Below are positions 16,324 to 23,892 of a stretch of 27,641 nt of DNA, one piece after another. The translations under genes and the position numbers were made by a program. Origin of the DNA: Fimiplasma intestinipullorum (GTDB lineage: Bacteria > Bacillota_I > Bacilli_A > Erysipelotrichales > Coprobacillaceae); the NCBI GenBank assembly GCA_018715065.1, contig DVMJ01000017.1, forward strand, positions 1 to 27,641, written 5' to 3'. Each line of letters starts with the position of its first letter. The stretch's first letter is position 1. Under the pieces are notes generated by a model. It had not been told where the DNA came from. It saw only the letters and a list, made by a program, of their open reading frames with translations, and made no database searches.

Positions 16324-16354
16324 AAAAGAAAGATCGCGGGATCTTTCTTTTTTT
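16324..16354. terminator. Bidirectional terminator between pepD and lysR
   Basis: AAAAGAAAGATC (16324-16335), loop GCGG and GATCTTTCTTTT (16340-16351). T-rich ends on both strands serve the two convergent genes. Confidence 0.85.
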
Positions 16355-16363
16355 GATGTCTTT

Positions 16364-17209
16364 TTAAAAAGGTTGCTTTGGCATTTCCTGCCAGAAATGT
16401 TTGGCAGCCGGGGTCAAAAGCTGTGGATCAAGACAGACCATGACGATTTCGCTTGTAAAATATGCCTCATCCAGCTTCTTTAAGCACAAATGGGATGGCA
16501 GGTCCTCAGGGACAGCCGACATGGGAAGAATCCCGACCCCCATTCCCTCTTTTGCCAGACTCAGCGTCGTCTGGGCTGTATCACAACATAAGCGGATCCA
16601 GGGTTTCATCCCGCGGGACTGACAGTACGCTTCGATCACCTGCTGCCAGCGTCGATAAACTAATAGGGGCATAGGATCAGCAGCCGTAAAAAAAGATTCC
16701 CTGCCAACGGCGACCAGATAATCACGCGCCAGGATTTGACTGACCAGTTGCGAATCCGCAAAAGGGGTCCGTACTAGCGCCATCTCCAGTTCTCCCTGAT
16801 GCAGCTTTTCAAGCAGCTGATACGTATTCGCATTAAAGATCTCAAAACGGATCTGCGGATACTTCTGACTGAATGCCAGTAAATGCGGGGTAAAGACCCT
16901 TTCCTCCAAAGAAGAGACTACCCCTAAACGCAGGGTTCCCTGATGCCCGGCTTCGTAGTTGGCCATATCCAAAACCGTTGCATCACATAGACCTAAGATC
17001 GTCTGAGCGCGTTCATAAAAATGACGCCCGGCTTCAGTCAGTATCAAACGTCGACTGGAACGATCAAATAACGAACACCCCAATTCCTCTTCCAATAAAT
17101 GAAGCTGGCGTGTAATGGGTGGCTGGGTCATATGCAATGCTTTGGCTGCCTGGGTTACCCCTTTTTGCTTGACCACCTCAATAAAATAGATCAATTGCCT
17201 GATTTCCAC
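16364..17209 (-). CDS. LysR-family transcriptional regulator
   Basis: 281 residues from a GTG start. The GTG at 17209 is preferred because AAGGAGG lies eight bases upstream; the in-frame ATG at 17227 has no usable ribosome site. The N-terminal HTH reads VEIRQLIYFIEVV, then VTQAAKALHMTQPPITRQLH and LEEELGCSLFDR, the classical LysR signature. The effector-binding domain starts near residue 85 (GTLRLGVVSSLEE). It is divergent from the second ABC exporter operon with overlapping promoters, so it probably controls that operon and itself. The inducer cannot be read from the sequence. Confidence 0.92.
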   Translation of the reverse strand: MEIRQLIYFIEVVKQKGVTQAAKALHMTQPPITRQLHLLEEELGCSLFDRSSRRLILTEAGRHFYERAQTILGLCDATVLDMANYEAGHQGTLRLGVVSSLEERVFTPHLLAFSQKYPQIRFEIFNANTYQLLEKLHQGELEMALVRTPFADSQLVSQILARDYLVAVGRESFFTAADPMPLLVYRRWQQVIEAYCQSRGMKPWIRLCCDTAQTTLSLAKEGMGVGILPMSAVPEDLPSHLCLKKLDEAYFTSEIVMVCLDPQLLTPAAKHFWQEMPKQPF

Positions 17210-17241
17210 ACAGCCGCCTCCTTCCATACCTTTTTGATATC

Positions 17242-17291
17242 ATTATACAAAAAAAATAATATTTTTCAAATGGCTTCTTTTCGTCTATACT
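17242..17291. promoter_or_regulatory. Overlapping divergent promoters of lysR and the second ABC operon
   Basis: Minus strand (lysR): TTGAAA (plus 17264-17269), 16-bp spacer and TATAAT (plus 17242-17247). Plus strand (ABC): TTTTCA (17263-17268), 17-bp spacer and TATACT (17286-17291). The two -35 boxes occupy the same bases, so polymerases would compete. The TATTTTTCAAAT context could hold a LysR site, but a clear T-N11-A dyad is not certain. Confidence 0.55.
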
Positions 17292-17313
17292 AGAGTCAAA
17301 GGAGGGTTATCCA

Positions 17314-19044
17314 TTGAAATATTTAAAACACGATCTACAGAAATATAAACTTGCCAGTCTAATGGCACCATTGTTTAAGATGCTGGAAGCCACATTTGAC
17401 CTAATGGTGCCTCTGGTCGTGGCCCGCATGATCAATGTTGGGATCAACCAAAAAGATACCGGCTATATTTTAGCCTGCTGTCTGCTTTTGATCCTTATGG
17501 CCTTGATTGGTCTGGCGTGCAGCTTTACGGCCCAGTATTTTGCCGCCAAAGCAGCCATCGGCAGTACGACCGGCTTGCGCCATCGCCTGTTTAAACATAT
17601 TCAATCCCTGGATTTTGCGTCCATGGATACGATCGGGACATCCACACTCATTACCCGGATGACCAGCGACCTCAACCAGGTTCAAAATGGTCTGAATCTC
17701 TTTTTGCGTCTCTTTTTACGCAGCCCTTTTATCGTCTTTGGTTCCATGGTCATGGCTTTCACGATTGATGCCAAACTGGCCCTGATTTTTGTCATTGTGA
17801 TTCCTTTACTATCTGTGGTCATCTTTGGGATCATGGCCATCACTTCCCCACGCTATCGAAAGATTCAGGGACATCTTGATCGAGTGACCGGCCTGACACG
17901 TGAAAATCTGACCGGTGTCAGAGTCATCCGTGCTTTCGGCCGTGAAGAAGAGGAGCTTGCTGCCTTTTCACAAGCCAACGATGTCCTCGTCAGGGCACAG
18001 CTGAAAGTCGGACATCTCTCCAGTCTGATGAATCCTGTCACTTACGTCATCATCAACATCGGTATCGTGGCGATCCTCTATGCCGGTGCCGGCCAAGTGC
18101 ATGCCGGTGTGTTGCTGAGCGGCCAGATCGTTGCCTTAGTCAACTACATGAATCAGATTCTGGTGGAGCTGGTCAAACTGGCTAACTTGATTGTTACCAT
18201 CAGCCGTGCCTTAGCCAGTCTTGGCCGGGTAGAACAAATCTTAGATACCCAACCTGAGATGCACTATCCAGAAAAAATGCCGGTACTTTCCTGTCCCGAA
18301 GAAGCCGTCCGCTTTGAACATGTCTCACTCAGCTATGCCAAGGCCAGTCTGGCAAGCCTGACTGATATCAGCTTTGAAGCCAAGGTTGGCCAGACGATTG
18401 GTATCATCGGCGGGACCGGCAGTGGCAAGAGCAGTCTTGTGCATCTCATCGGACGCTTTTATGATGCTTCAGCGGGACATGTTTATTTAAACGGAGCCGA
18501 CATCACCCAATGGCCTCGGGAGCAGCTGCGCAAGCATGTCGCTATCGTTATGCAGAAGCCCCAGCTTTTTGCCGGCACCATCCGCTCCAATCTGCTCTGG
18601 GGAAATCCCGATGCCAGTGAGGCGCAACTATGGGAAGCCTTGCATCTGGCCCAGGCAGCAGATTTTGTCCAGGCCAAAACCGATGGTTTAGATGAGGTCG
18701 TCGAACAGGGCGGACGCAATCTATCCGGTGGCCAGAAACAGCGGCTGACCATCGCACGTGCTCTCGTCGCTAAGCCCGATATCCTTATTCTTGATGATTC
18801 AGCGAGTGCCTTAGACTATGCCACGGATGCCGCTTTACGCCAGGCACTCGCATCGCTTACCGGGAAAATGACCGTCTTTATTGTCTCGCAGCGGACATCA
18901 TCCATCGCCAAGGCAGATCACATCCTGGTTTTAGATGATGGGCACCTGGTCGATCAGGGGACCCACCAGCAATTACTGAAGCGCTGTTCGGTCTATCAGG
19001 AAATCTATGCCAGCCAGTTTCAGAAAGGAGAGGATCACACATGA
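17314..19044 (+). CDS. Second heterodimeric ABC exporter, degenerate-site subunit
   Basis: 576 residues. The start is TTG 17314, nine bases behind AAAGGAGG. It has six membrane helices (about residues 15-300) and no large external insertion, unlike the equivalent subunit at 9557. The ATPase has Walker A GGTGSGKSS near 367, signature LSGGQKQR near 470 and Walker B ILILDDSASALD near 491. Asp replaces the catalytic Glu, so this is the degenerate-site half. The stop overlaps the next start in ATGA (19041-19044), a classic coupling. It is probably regulated by the divergent LysR. Substrate unknown. Confidence 0.92.
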   Translation: MKYLKHDLQKYKLASLMAPLFKMLEATFDLMVPLVVARMINVGINQKDTGYILACCLLLILMALIGLACSFTAQYFAAKAAIGSTTGLRHRLFKHIQSLDFASMDTIGTSTLITRMTSDLNQVQNGLNLFLRLFLRSPFIVFGSMVMAFTIDAKLALIFVIVIPLLSVVIFGIMAITSPRYRKIQGHLDRVTGLTRENLTGVRVIRAFGREEEELAAFSQANDVLVRAQLKVGHLSSLMNPVTYVIINIGIVAILYAGAGQVHAGVLLSGQIVALVNYMNQILVELVKLANLIVTISRALASLGRVEQILDTQPEMHYPEKMPVLSCPEEAVRFEHVSLSYAKASLASLTDISFEAKVGQTIGIIGGTGSGKSSLVHLIGRFYDASAGHVYLNGADITQWPREQLRKHVAIVMQKPQLFAGTIRSNLLWGNPDASEAQLWEALHLAQAADFVQAKTDGLDEVVEQGGRNLSGGQKQRLTIARALVAKPDILILDDSASALDYATDAALRQALASLTGKMTVFIVSQRTSSIAKADHILVLDDGHLVDQGTHQQLLKRCSVYQEIYASQFQKGEDHT

Positions 19045-20774
19045 AATGGACAACCTTAAAGCGGGTCATGACTTATCTTAGACCCTATTGGAAAGATATG
19101 GTCGGCAGCCTCTTTTTCGCCTTGCTGACAGTGATCGCTGCCCTTATTGTGCCCATCTATTGCGGCAATGCGATCGATGAAATGATCGGTCAGGGACAGG
19201 TTCATTGGGAAGGCATCCTCCGTATCATCCTGGCCATTGGTATCGTCACGGCGATTGCAGCACTCTCCCAGTGGATCATGGCAATCTGTAATAATCATAT
19301 GACTTTCTGTGTTTCCCGTGACCTCAGAGAGAGGGCGATGAACGAGATCCAGGCACTGCCTTTAAGCTATCTTGACCAGCACCCTTCGGGTGATATCGTC
19401 AGTCGCCTCATCGCCGATGTGGATGTGTTTGCCGACGGTCTGTTGATGGGCTTTACCCAACTGTTCAGTGGAGTACTGACCATTATCGGAACGCTTGGCA
19501 TCATGCTATCCCTCAATTGGGTGATTACTTTGGTCGTGGTGATCCTGACACCCCTTTCCTTTTTCACCGCCAGTTTTATCGCTTCACGAACCTATCGTTA
19601 CTTTCATGAACAGACCATCGTGCGCGGCCAACAGACATCCCTGATCAATGAACTCATCGATGGTCAAAAGGTCGTCCAGGCTTTCCATCATGAAGCAAAG
19701 AGCCAGGAAGATTTTGACCGTATCAATGAAAAACTGCGCGATGTCAGTATCAGGGCGGTCTTCTTTTCCAGTCTAACCAATCCCAGCACGCGTTTAGTCA
19801 ATAATATCGTTTATGCAGCTGTCGCTCTCGTCACTTCCCTTTATGCTATCTCGGGGGGCATTACCATCGGGACGCTCAGTGTCTTTTTAAGCTATGCCAG
19901 CCAATATGCCAAACCTTTCAATGAAATTTCCGGTGTGGTGACCGAACTGCAGAACGCGCTGGCTTGTGCTGACCGGATCTTCCAGCTCTTAGATGAACAA
20001 AAACAGATCCCGGATGCGCCCGACGCCAAAAACATCATCAGTCATGGTCAGGTCAGCCTGGAACAAGTCGCTTTTCGCTACGAACCGGATAAACCTTTGA
20101 TTGAGGATCTCAATTTAACTGTCCAGCCTGGTCAGCGTATTGCGATTGTCGGTCCGACCGGATGCGGCAAGACCACACTGATCAATCTTCTGATGCGTTT
20201 CTACGATGTCGACAAAGGGGCGATAAGCATCGATGGCAACGATATTCGTGATCTCACGCGTCACTCCCTGCGGCAAAACTACGGGATGGTGCTCCAGGAT
20301 ACCTGGCTGAAGCAGGGAACGATCAAAGAGAATATTGCCTATGCCAGACCGGAAGCCAGCCTGGACAAGGTCATTGCGGCGGCCAAAGCGGCCCATGCCC
20401 ACAGCTTCATCATGCGACTGCCTCATGGTTATGAGACACTGATCACAGAAAACGGCGGTAATCTCAGTCAGGGGCAAAAGCAGCTGCTTTGTATTGCGCG
20501 CGTCATGCTGGATCTTCCGCCGATGCTGATCTTAGACGAAGCCACCAGCAGTATTGATACACGCACCGAGATCAAGATCCAGGATGCCTTTGCCAGGATG
20601 ATGAAAGGCCGCACCAGCTTCATTGTTGCCCACCGGCTTTCAACCATCCGTGAAGCAGATGTGATCCTCGTCATGAAAGACGGACATATTATTGAACAGG
20701 GCAATCATGAGAGCCTCATGAAGCAAAATGGATTTTATGCTCATCTCTACAACAGCCAATTCAGTGCCTCTTAA
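19041..20774 (+). CDS. Second heterodimeric ABC exporter, catalytic-site subunit
   Basis: 577 residues with a six-helix membrane domain and an ATPase: Walker A GPTGCGKTT near 372, signature LSQGQKQL near 474 and Walker B MLILDEATSSID near 495 with the catalytic Glu. The SQGQ signature belongs to the degenerate composite site, as in its counterpart at 11805. The C-terminal end, NHESLMKQNGFYAHLYNSQF, is nearly identical in pattern to that of the other operon (NHESLMKQNGFYTQLYNSQF), suggesting the two exporters arose by an old duplication. AGAAAGGAGAGG upstream gives translation in addition to ATGA coupling. Confidence 0.92.
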   Translation: MKWTTLKRVMTYLRPYWKDMVGSLFFALLTVIAALIVPIYCGNAIDEMIGQGQVHWEGILRIILAIGIVTAIAALSQWIMAICNNHMTFCVSRDLRERAMNEIQALPLSYLDQHPSGDIVSRLIADVDVFADGLLMGFTQLFSGVLTIIGTLGIMLSLNWVITLVVVILTPLSFFTASFIASRTYRYFHEQTIVRGQQTSLINELIDGQKVVQAFHHEAKSQEDFDRINEKLRDVSIRAVFFSSLTNPSTRLVNNIVYAAVALVTSLYAISGGITIGTLSVFLSYASQYAKPFNEISGVVTELQNALACADRIFQLLDEQKQIPDAPDAKNIISHGQVSLEQVAFRYEPDKPLIEDLNLTVQPGQRIAIVGPTGCGKTTLINLLMRFYDVDKGAISIDGNDIRDLTRHSLRQNYGMVLQDTWLKQGTIKENIAYARPEASLDKVIAAAKAAHAHSFIMRLPHGYETLITENGGNLSQGQKQLLCIARVMLDLPPMLILDEATSSIDTRTEIKIQDAFARMMKGRTSFIVAHRLSTIREADVILVMKDGHIIEQGNHESLMKQNGFYAHLYNSQFSAS

Positions 20775-20795
20775 CGCAGCTTTGCTGCGTTTTTT
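20773..20795 (+). terminator. Terminator of the second ABC operon
   Basis: AACGCAGC (20773-20780), loop TTT and GCTGCGTT (20784-20791), with a T-run to 20795. It begins inside the TAA stop. Confidence 0.85.
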
Positions 20796-20844
20796 GGTCA
20801 CCCGCTGAAATTTAGGTTTTTCCATACGGCTCAGCACCTTTTCA

Positions 20845-20853
20845 TGTTATACT
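20845..20853 (+). promoter_or_regulatory. Extended -10 promoter of the GH125 gene
   Basis: TGT-TATACT (20845-20853) is an extended -10 element without a good -35. The start codon is 25 bp downstream, behind AAAGGAG. Confidence 0.5.
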
Positions 20854-20878
20854 ATGGGTAACAGGAAAGGAGATACTT

Positions 20879-22144
20879 ATGTACCCATCAATCGACAAAC
20901 ACCTACAGACCATGCGTCAGAAACTGGCCTTTTCCAAACCCCTCAGTGAGCTCTATGAACATTGCTTTTTAACGACATTGAAAACCACCTTAAAACAAAC
21001 CAATCACGGAACCTATGTCATTACCGGTGATATCCCCGCCATGTGGCTCAGGGATTCTGCCTGCCAGGTTCTGCACTATGTCCCACTAACCAGTGAGGAT
21101 CCGGCCTTAAGCCAAGTGATTGAGGAACTCATCGAGACCCAAATGAAATGCATCCTCTTAGACCCTTATGCCAATGCGTTCAATGTCGATGCGGTCTATC
21201 AAAGGGAGTATTATGATGATACCGCCATGAATCCCTGGATTTGGGAGCGTAAATACGAAATCGATTCGCTCTGCTATCCTTTCTTTCTGGCCCACCACCT
21301 CGTCCAGGCTAACCCAACAGCCCCTATCTTTACCCCGACTTTCCACCAGGCCATGCGCAAAGTCGTTGAAACCTGGCAAACCGAACAGCATCATACCGAC
21401 TCTCCCTATCTATTTGAGAGAAAGATGGCTGCCATCTGGAATAAAAAAGGTACGGAGACCCTGCAGCGCCATGGACGCGGTCTACCGGTCAATGATACCG
21501 GCATGACCTGGAGTGGCTTCCGTCCATCCGATGATGCCTGTCGCTTCCATTATTTGATTCCAGCCAACATGTTTGCGACCGTGATCTTAGGCTATTTTTC
21601 CCACTGGGCGGATCATATCTTTCACGATCCTGCGCTCAAAGAGGCCTGCAGTCAGCTGCAATGGGAGATCCAGTACGGAATCACTTGTTATGGTACTTAC
21701 CTGCATCCAAAATATGGACGTATCTATGCCTATGAAACCGATGGTTTTGGTAATTATCATCTGATGGATGACGCCAATGTCCCAAGCCTGCTGTCCCTGC
21801 CTTATCTAGGTTACTGTGCCAAGGACGATCCACTCTATTTAAACACCCGGCGCTTCATCCTCAGCCAGGACAATCCTTATTTCTTTCGAGGTCAAAAAGC
21901 CCAGGGCATCGGCAGTCCCCATACCCCTGATCAGTACATCTGGCATATCGCTTTATCCATGCAGGCACTCACCAGTCGGGACCCTAAGGAACAACAGGCC
22001 CTCGTAGAGACGATCGTGAATACCACCGCCAAAACAGGGCATACCCATGAAAGCTTCCATCCTGATGATGCCAAGCTGTTCACCCGTGCCTGGTTTGCCT
22101 GGTCTGATTCGCTTTTTGCCTATCTGGTTGCTGAACTTTTTTAA
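20879..22144 (+). CDS. GH125 exo-alpha-1,6-mannosidase
   Basis: 421 residues, the usual size of glycoside hydrolase family 125 (formerly DUF1237). These metal-independent, inverting enzymes remove non-reducing alpha-1,6-linked mannose, for instance from N-glycan cores or yeast mannan. Visible family motifs are GDIPAMWLRDSACQ near residue 51, the Y-Q-R-E-Y-Y-D-D segment near 110, ERKYEIDSLCYP near 123, GMTWSGFRPSDDAC with the presumed catalytic Asp about 218-219, and HESFHPDD with the presumed catalytic Glu about 391. No signal peptide is present, so it acts in the cytoplasm on imported oligosaccharides. No mannose transporter or kinase is beside it in this window. Start: ATG behind AAAGGAG. 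Confidence 0.9.
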   Translation: MYPSIDKHLQTMRQKLAFSKPLSELYEHCFLTTLKTTLKQTNHGTYVITGDIPAMWLRDSACQVLHYVPLTSEDPALSQVIEELIETQMKCILLDPYANAFNVDAVYQREYYDDTAMNPWIWERKYEIDSLCYPFFLAHHLVQANPTAPIFTPTFHQAMRKVVETWQTEQHHTDSPYLFERKMAAIWNKKGTETLQRHGRGLPVNDTGMTWSGFRPSDDACRFHYLIPANMFATVILGYFSHWADHIFHDPALKEACSQLQWEIQYGITCYGTYLHPKYGRIYAYETDGFGNYHLMDDANVPSLLSLPYLGYCAKDDPLYLNTRRFILSQDNPYFFRGQKAQGIGSPHTPDQYIWHIALSMQALTSRDPKEQQALVETIVNTTAKTGHTHESFHPDDAKLFTRAWFAWSDSLFAYLVAELF

Positions 22145-22181
22145 GATAACCGATTCATCCAAAAAAGGCGACCCTTCTCAC

Positions 22182-22288
22182 CCAATGTCATTAAGTTAGA
22201 GGATGGCGTGGAACTTTAAGGATTAAATTAAGGTATCAGTTCAACTGTTGAGACTTTTTGAGTTAAATCCTTAACTTAATGACATTGG
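22182..22288. repeat. 107-bp MITE-like inverted-repeat element
   Basis: CCAATGTCATTAAGTTA (22182-22198) is perfectly inverted at 22272-22288, and the similarity continues for AGGAT after a one-base insertion. The 73-bp interior has no gene. This is the form of a MITE or an internally deleted IS. No convincing target duplication is seen. The right end abuts the trkH remnant, so insertion or deletion here probably removed the front of that gene. Confidence 0.65.
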
Positions 22289-22550
22289 CTATCTAGCCCT
22301 ATACTTTTTGATCTTTGGCATTTCCTTTCTGCTTGTCAGTTTACAAAATTTAGACTTCTATTCCTCTTTTGGTGCTGTGGCCACCTGTTTAAATAATGTT
22401 GGCCCTGGTTTAGGAATCGATGGTCCGGTTGGAAACTTCTCGGCTTTCTCTGATTTTTCCAAGATTGTCCTTTCCTTCGATATGCTTGTCGGAAGACTGG
22501 AGATCTTCCCGATCCTGATGTTCTTCTCACGCTTTATTTGGAAAAAATAA
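22284..22550 (+). pseudogene. trkH: C-terminal remnant of a TrkH/KtrB potassium transporter subunit
   Basis: An open frame of about 88 codons covers the last pore repeat of TrkH-type K+ transporters: L-A-L-Y-F-L-I-F-G membrane helix, SSFGAVATCLNNVGPGLG (the fourth selectivity-filter loop), then PVGNFSAFSDFSK and the terminal SFDMLVGRLEIFPILMFFS helix, ending in a natural stop. Some 350 upstream residues are missing. The open frame is cut by a TAA at 22272 inside the inverted repeat. The surviving part shows no frameshift, so the truncation looks recent. A terminator remains downstream (22582-22608). Confidence 0.85.
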
Positions 22551-22573
22551 AAAGACTGTTCCTGCGAACAATC
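22541..22573 (-). terminator. Terminator of the minus-strand rsmG-noc-Imm5-like operon
   Basis: On the minus strand, GATTGTTC, loop GCAG and GAACAGTC (plus 22554-22573) are followed by TTTTTATTTTTT (plus 22542-22553). It starts directly after the stop at 22574-22576. Its T-tract is the end of the trkH remnant. Confidence 0.75.
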
Positions 22574-23095
22574 TCAACAATTCCAGTTCACACGAACTGG
22601 ATTTTTTTCATCCGGAATCGCTATGATCTCTAATTCATGAAACAAAGAGACAAAGAGCGCCTGTGCTCTGGCATCATAGGTTTCTGGTTTTTCCATCTCG
22701 CCTAGCTCCTGATAGGCGACTGCAGCCGCCAGATAAAACACATACCCGAGTGCACCGGTCGGCGTCTGAATGGTCTTGCAAGCTGTCAATAGCGCTCTGG
22801 CAGCAGCCGTCACGATCGGATCCTTCAGTTCCCGAACCGTTTTTGTCGCTTCTTGAAAGATGCCTTTTAACTCTTTGAGGGTCTGCTCCTGTCTTAGATA
22901 GGCACAGCTTTGTGCATATAGTCCATCTAAACTCGTTACTTCATGCGCATGAAGAATGGGCAGGGCATATTTTCCAGCCATCTTGACGGCCCATTGATTG
23001 AGCGTGGCATGTCTCTGGGTTTCAATCAAATGCATGAGATCAATGATGGCTTGATCATCGGCACGTCCCAGCATTTTTCTTAATTTTCCAGCCAT
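22574..23095 (-). CDS. Putative Imm5-like protein coupled to noc
   Basis: 173 residues, mostly helical and Ala-rich, without signal peptide or membrane helix. The central part (DPIVTAAARALLTACKTIQT, then PTGALGYVFYLAAAVAY) resembles, from memory, the Imm-5 domain of polymorphic-toxin immunity proteins, in which Ala-rich helices carry a conserved H/P-x-x-A-G/A motif. No toxin gene is near, so an immunity role is only a possibility; a housekeeping role linked to the chromosome genes is equally open. It begins at ATG 23095, sharing one base with the stop of the preceding noc/parB gene (TGATG), so translation is probably coupled. It is the last gene of the rsmG-noc group and ends at a strong terminator. 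Confidence 0.65.
   Translation of the reverse strand: MAGKLRKMLGRADDQAIIDLMHLIETQRHATLNQWAVKMAGKYALPILHAHEVTSLDGLYAQSCAYLRQEQTLKELKGIFQEATKTVRELKDPIVTAAARALLTACKTIQTPTGALGYVFYLAAAVAYQELGEMEKPETYDARAQALFVSLFHELEIIAIPDEKNPVRVNWNC
22582..22608 (+). terminator. Terminator of the former trkH gene, inside the opposite gene
   Basis: TCCAGTTC (22582-22589), loop ACAC and GAACTGGA (22594-22601), followed by seven T (22602-22608). It lies inside the last codons of the convergent minus-strand gene, encoding its K-N-P-V-R-V-N-W-N end. Confidence 0.75.
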
Positions 23096-23877
23096 CAGTT
23101 CTTTTTTCCTTTCTTATGCTTTTGTATTTTTAAGGTCATCACGTAGAAATCTTCCTGATCCTCTTCTTCCATATCGACTTCGATCCCTGTCTTACGGATC
23201 ATTTCCAGCGCCTGATGAATTGTATTAATGGCAATGCGTACATTCTGCGTAATGACACGCATTTTTGTCTTTGCTTTCGGTGGTTTCTTCTTCGCGATGA
23301 TCTTTTCCGTCTGGCTGACCGTCAGCTTTTCGTCGATGACCTGCTGGGTCAGATCCGTCATTTCCTTTGCATCCTGCATGCTAAGCATCGCCCGGGCATG
23401 ACGCTCAGTGATCTTGCGTTCCCGTAAAGCTTCTTTGACCGTATCTGGAAGTTTCAACAGGCGCATTTTATTCGCTATTGTCGATTGGGTCTTCCCTACC
23501 CGCATCGCCAGTTGGGCCTGGGTCATGCCGGTCATCTCCAATAAGGTATGATAGGCCTCTGCTTCTTCAATCGCCGTCAGGTTCTCACGCTGAACATTCT
23601 CAATCAGAGCCACCTGAGCCGATTGTTCATCATTATATTCCTGCAAAAGGCAGGGCACGCGCTGATAACCCGCCAGACAGGCAGCCTTAAAACGGCGCTC
23701 ACCTGCCACAATTTCATATTTCCCATTCATTGATGGGCGTATGACAATGGGCTGAATGATGCCATTTTCACGAATGGACTGAGACAACTCCTGCAAAGCA
23801 TCTTTATCAAAGACCGTACGCGGCTGATGCGGATTTGCCATGATCTTTTCTACTTCTATTTCCAGTAATGTCTGCAA
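23095..23877 (-). CDS. noc: Noc/ParB-family DNA-binding CTPase (nucleoid occlusion type)
   Basis: 260 residues. The N-terminal ParB/Srx-like CTP-binding domain contains NPHQPRT near residues 15-21, the GERRFKA box at 59-65 and ENVQRENL at 93-100. The HTH (about 118-145) reads GMTQAQLAMRVGKTQSTIAN, followed by ERKITERHARAML, which is closer to Bacillus Noc than to Spo0J. The position directly after rsmG is also that of noc in Bacillus subtilis. Noc spreads on DNA and blocks Z-ring assembly over the nucleoid. The start is TTG 23877 with GGGAGG upstream; an in-frame TGA (the rsmG stop) excludes any longer N-terminus. Hence the amphipathic membrane-binding leader of B. subtilis Noc is absent. A plain ParB function is the alternative. 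Confidence 0.85.
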   Translation of the reverse strand: MQTLLEIEVEKIMANPHQPRTVFDKDALQELSQSIRENGIIQPIVIRPSMNGKYEIVAGERRFKAACLAGYQRVPCLLQEYNDEQSAQVALIENVQRENLTAIEEAEAYHTLLEMTGMTQAQLAMRVGKTQSTIANKMRLLKLPDTVKEALRERKITERHARAMLSMQDAKEMTDLTQQVIDEKLTVSQTEKIIAKKKPPKAKTKMRVITQNVRIAINTIHQALEMIRKTGIEVDMEEEDQEDFYVMTLKIQKHKKGKKN

Positions 23878-23892
23878 TCTACATCCCTCCCA

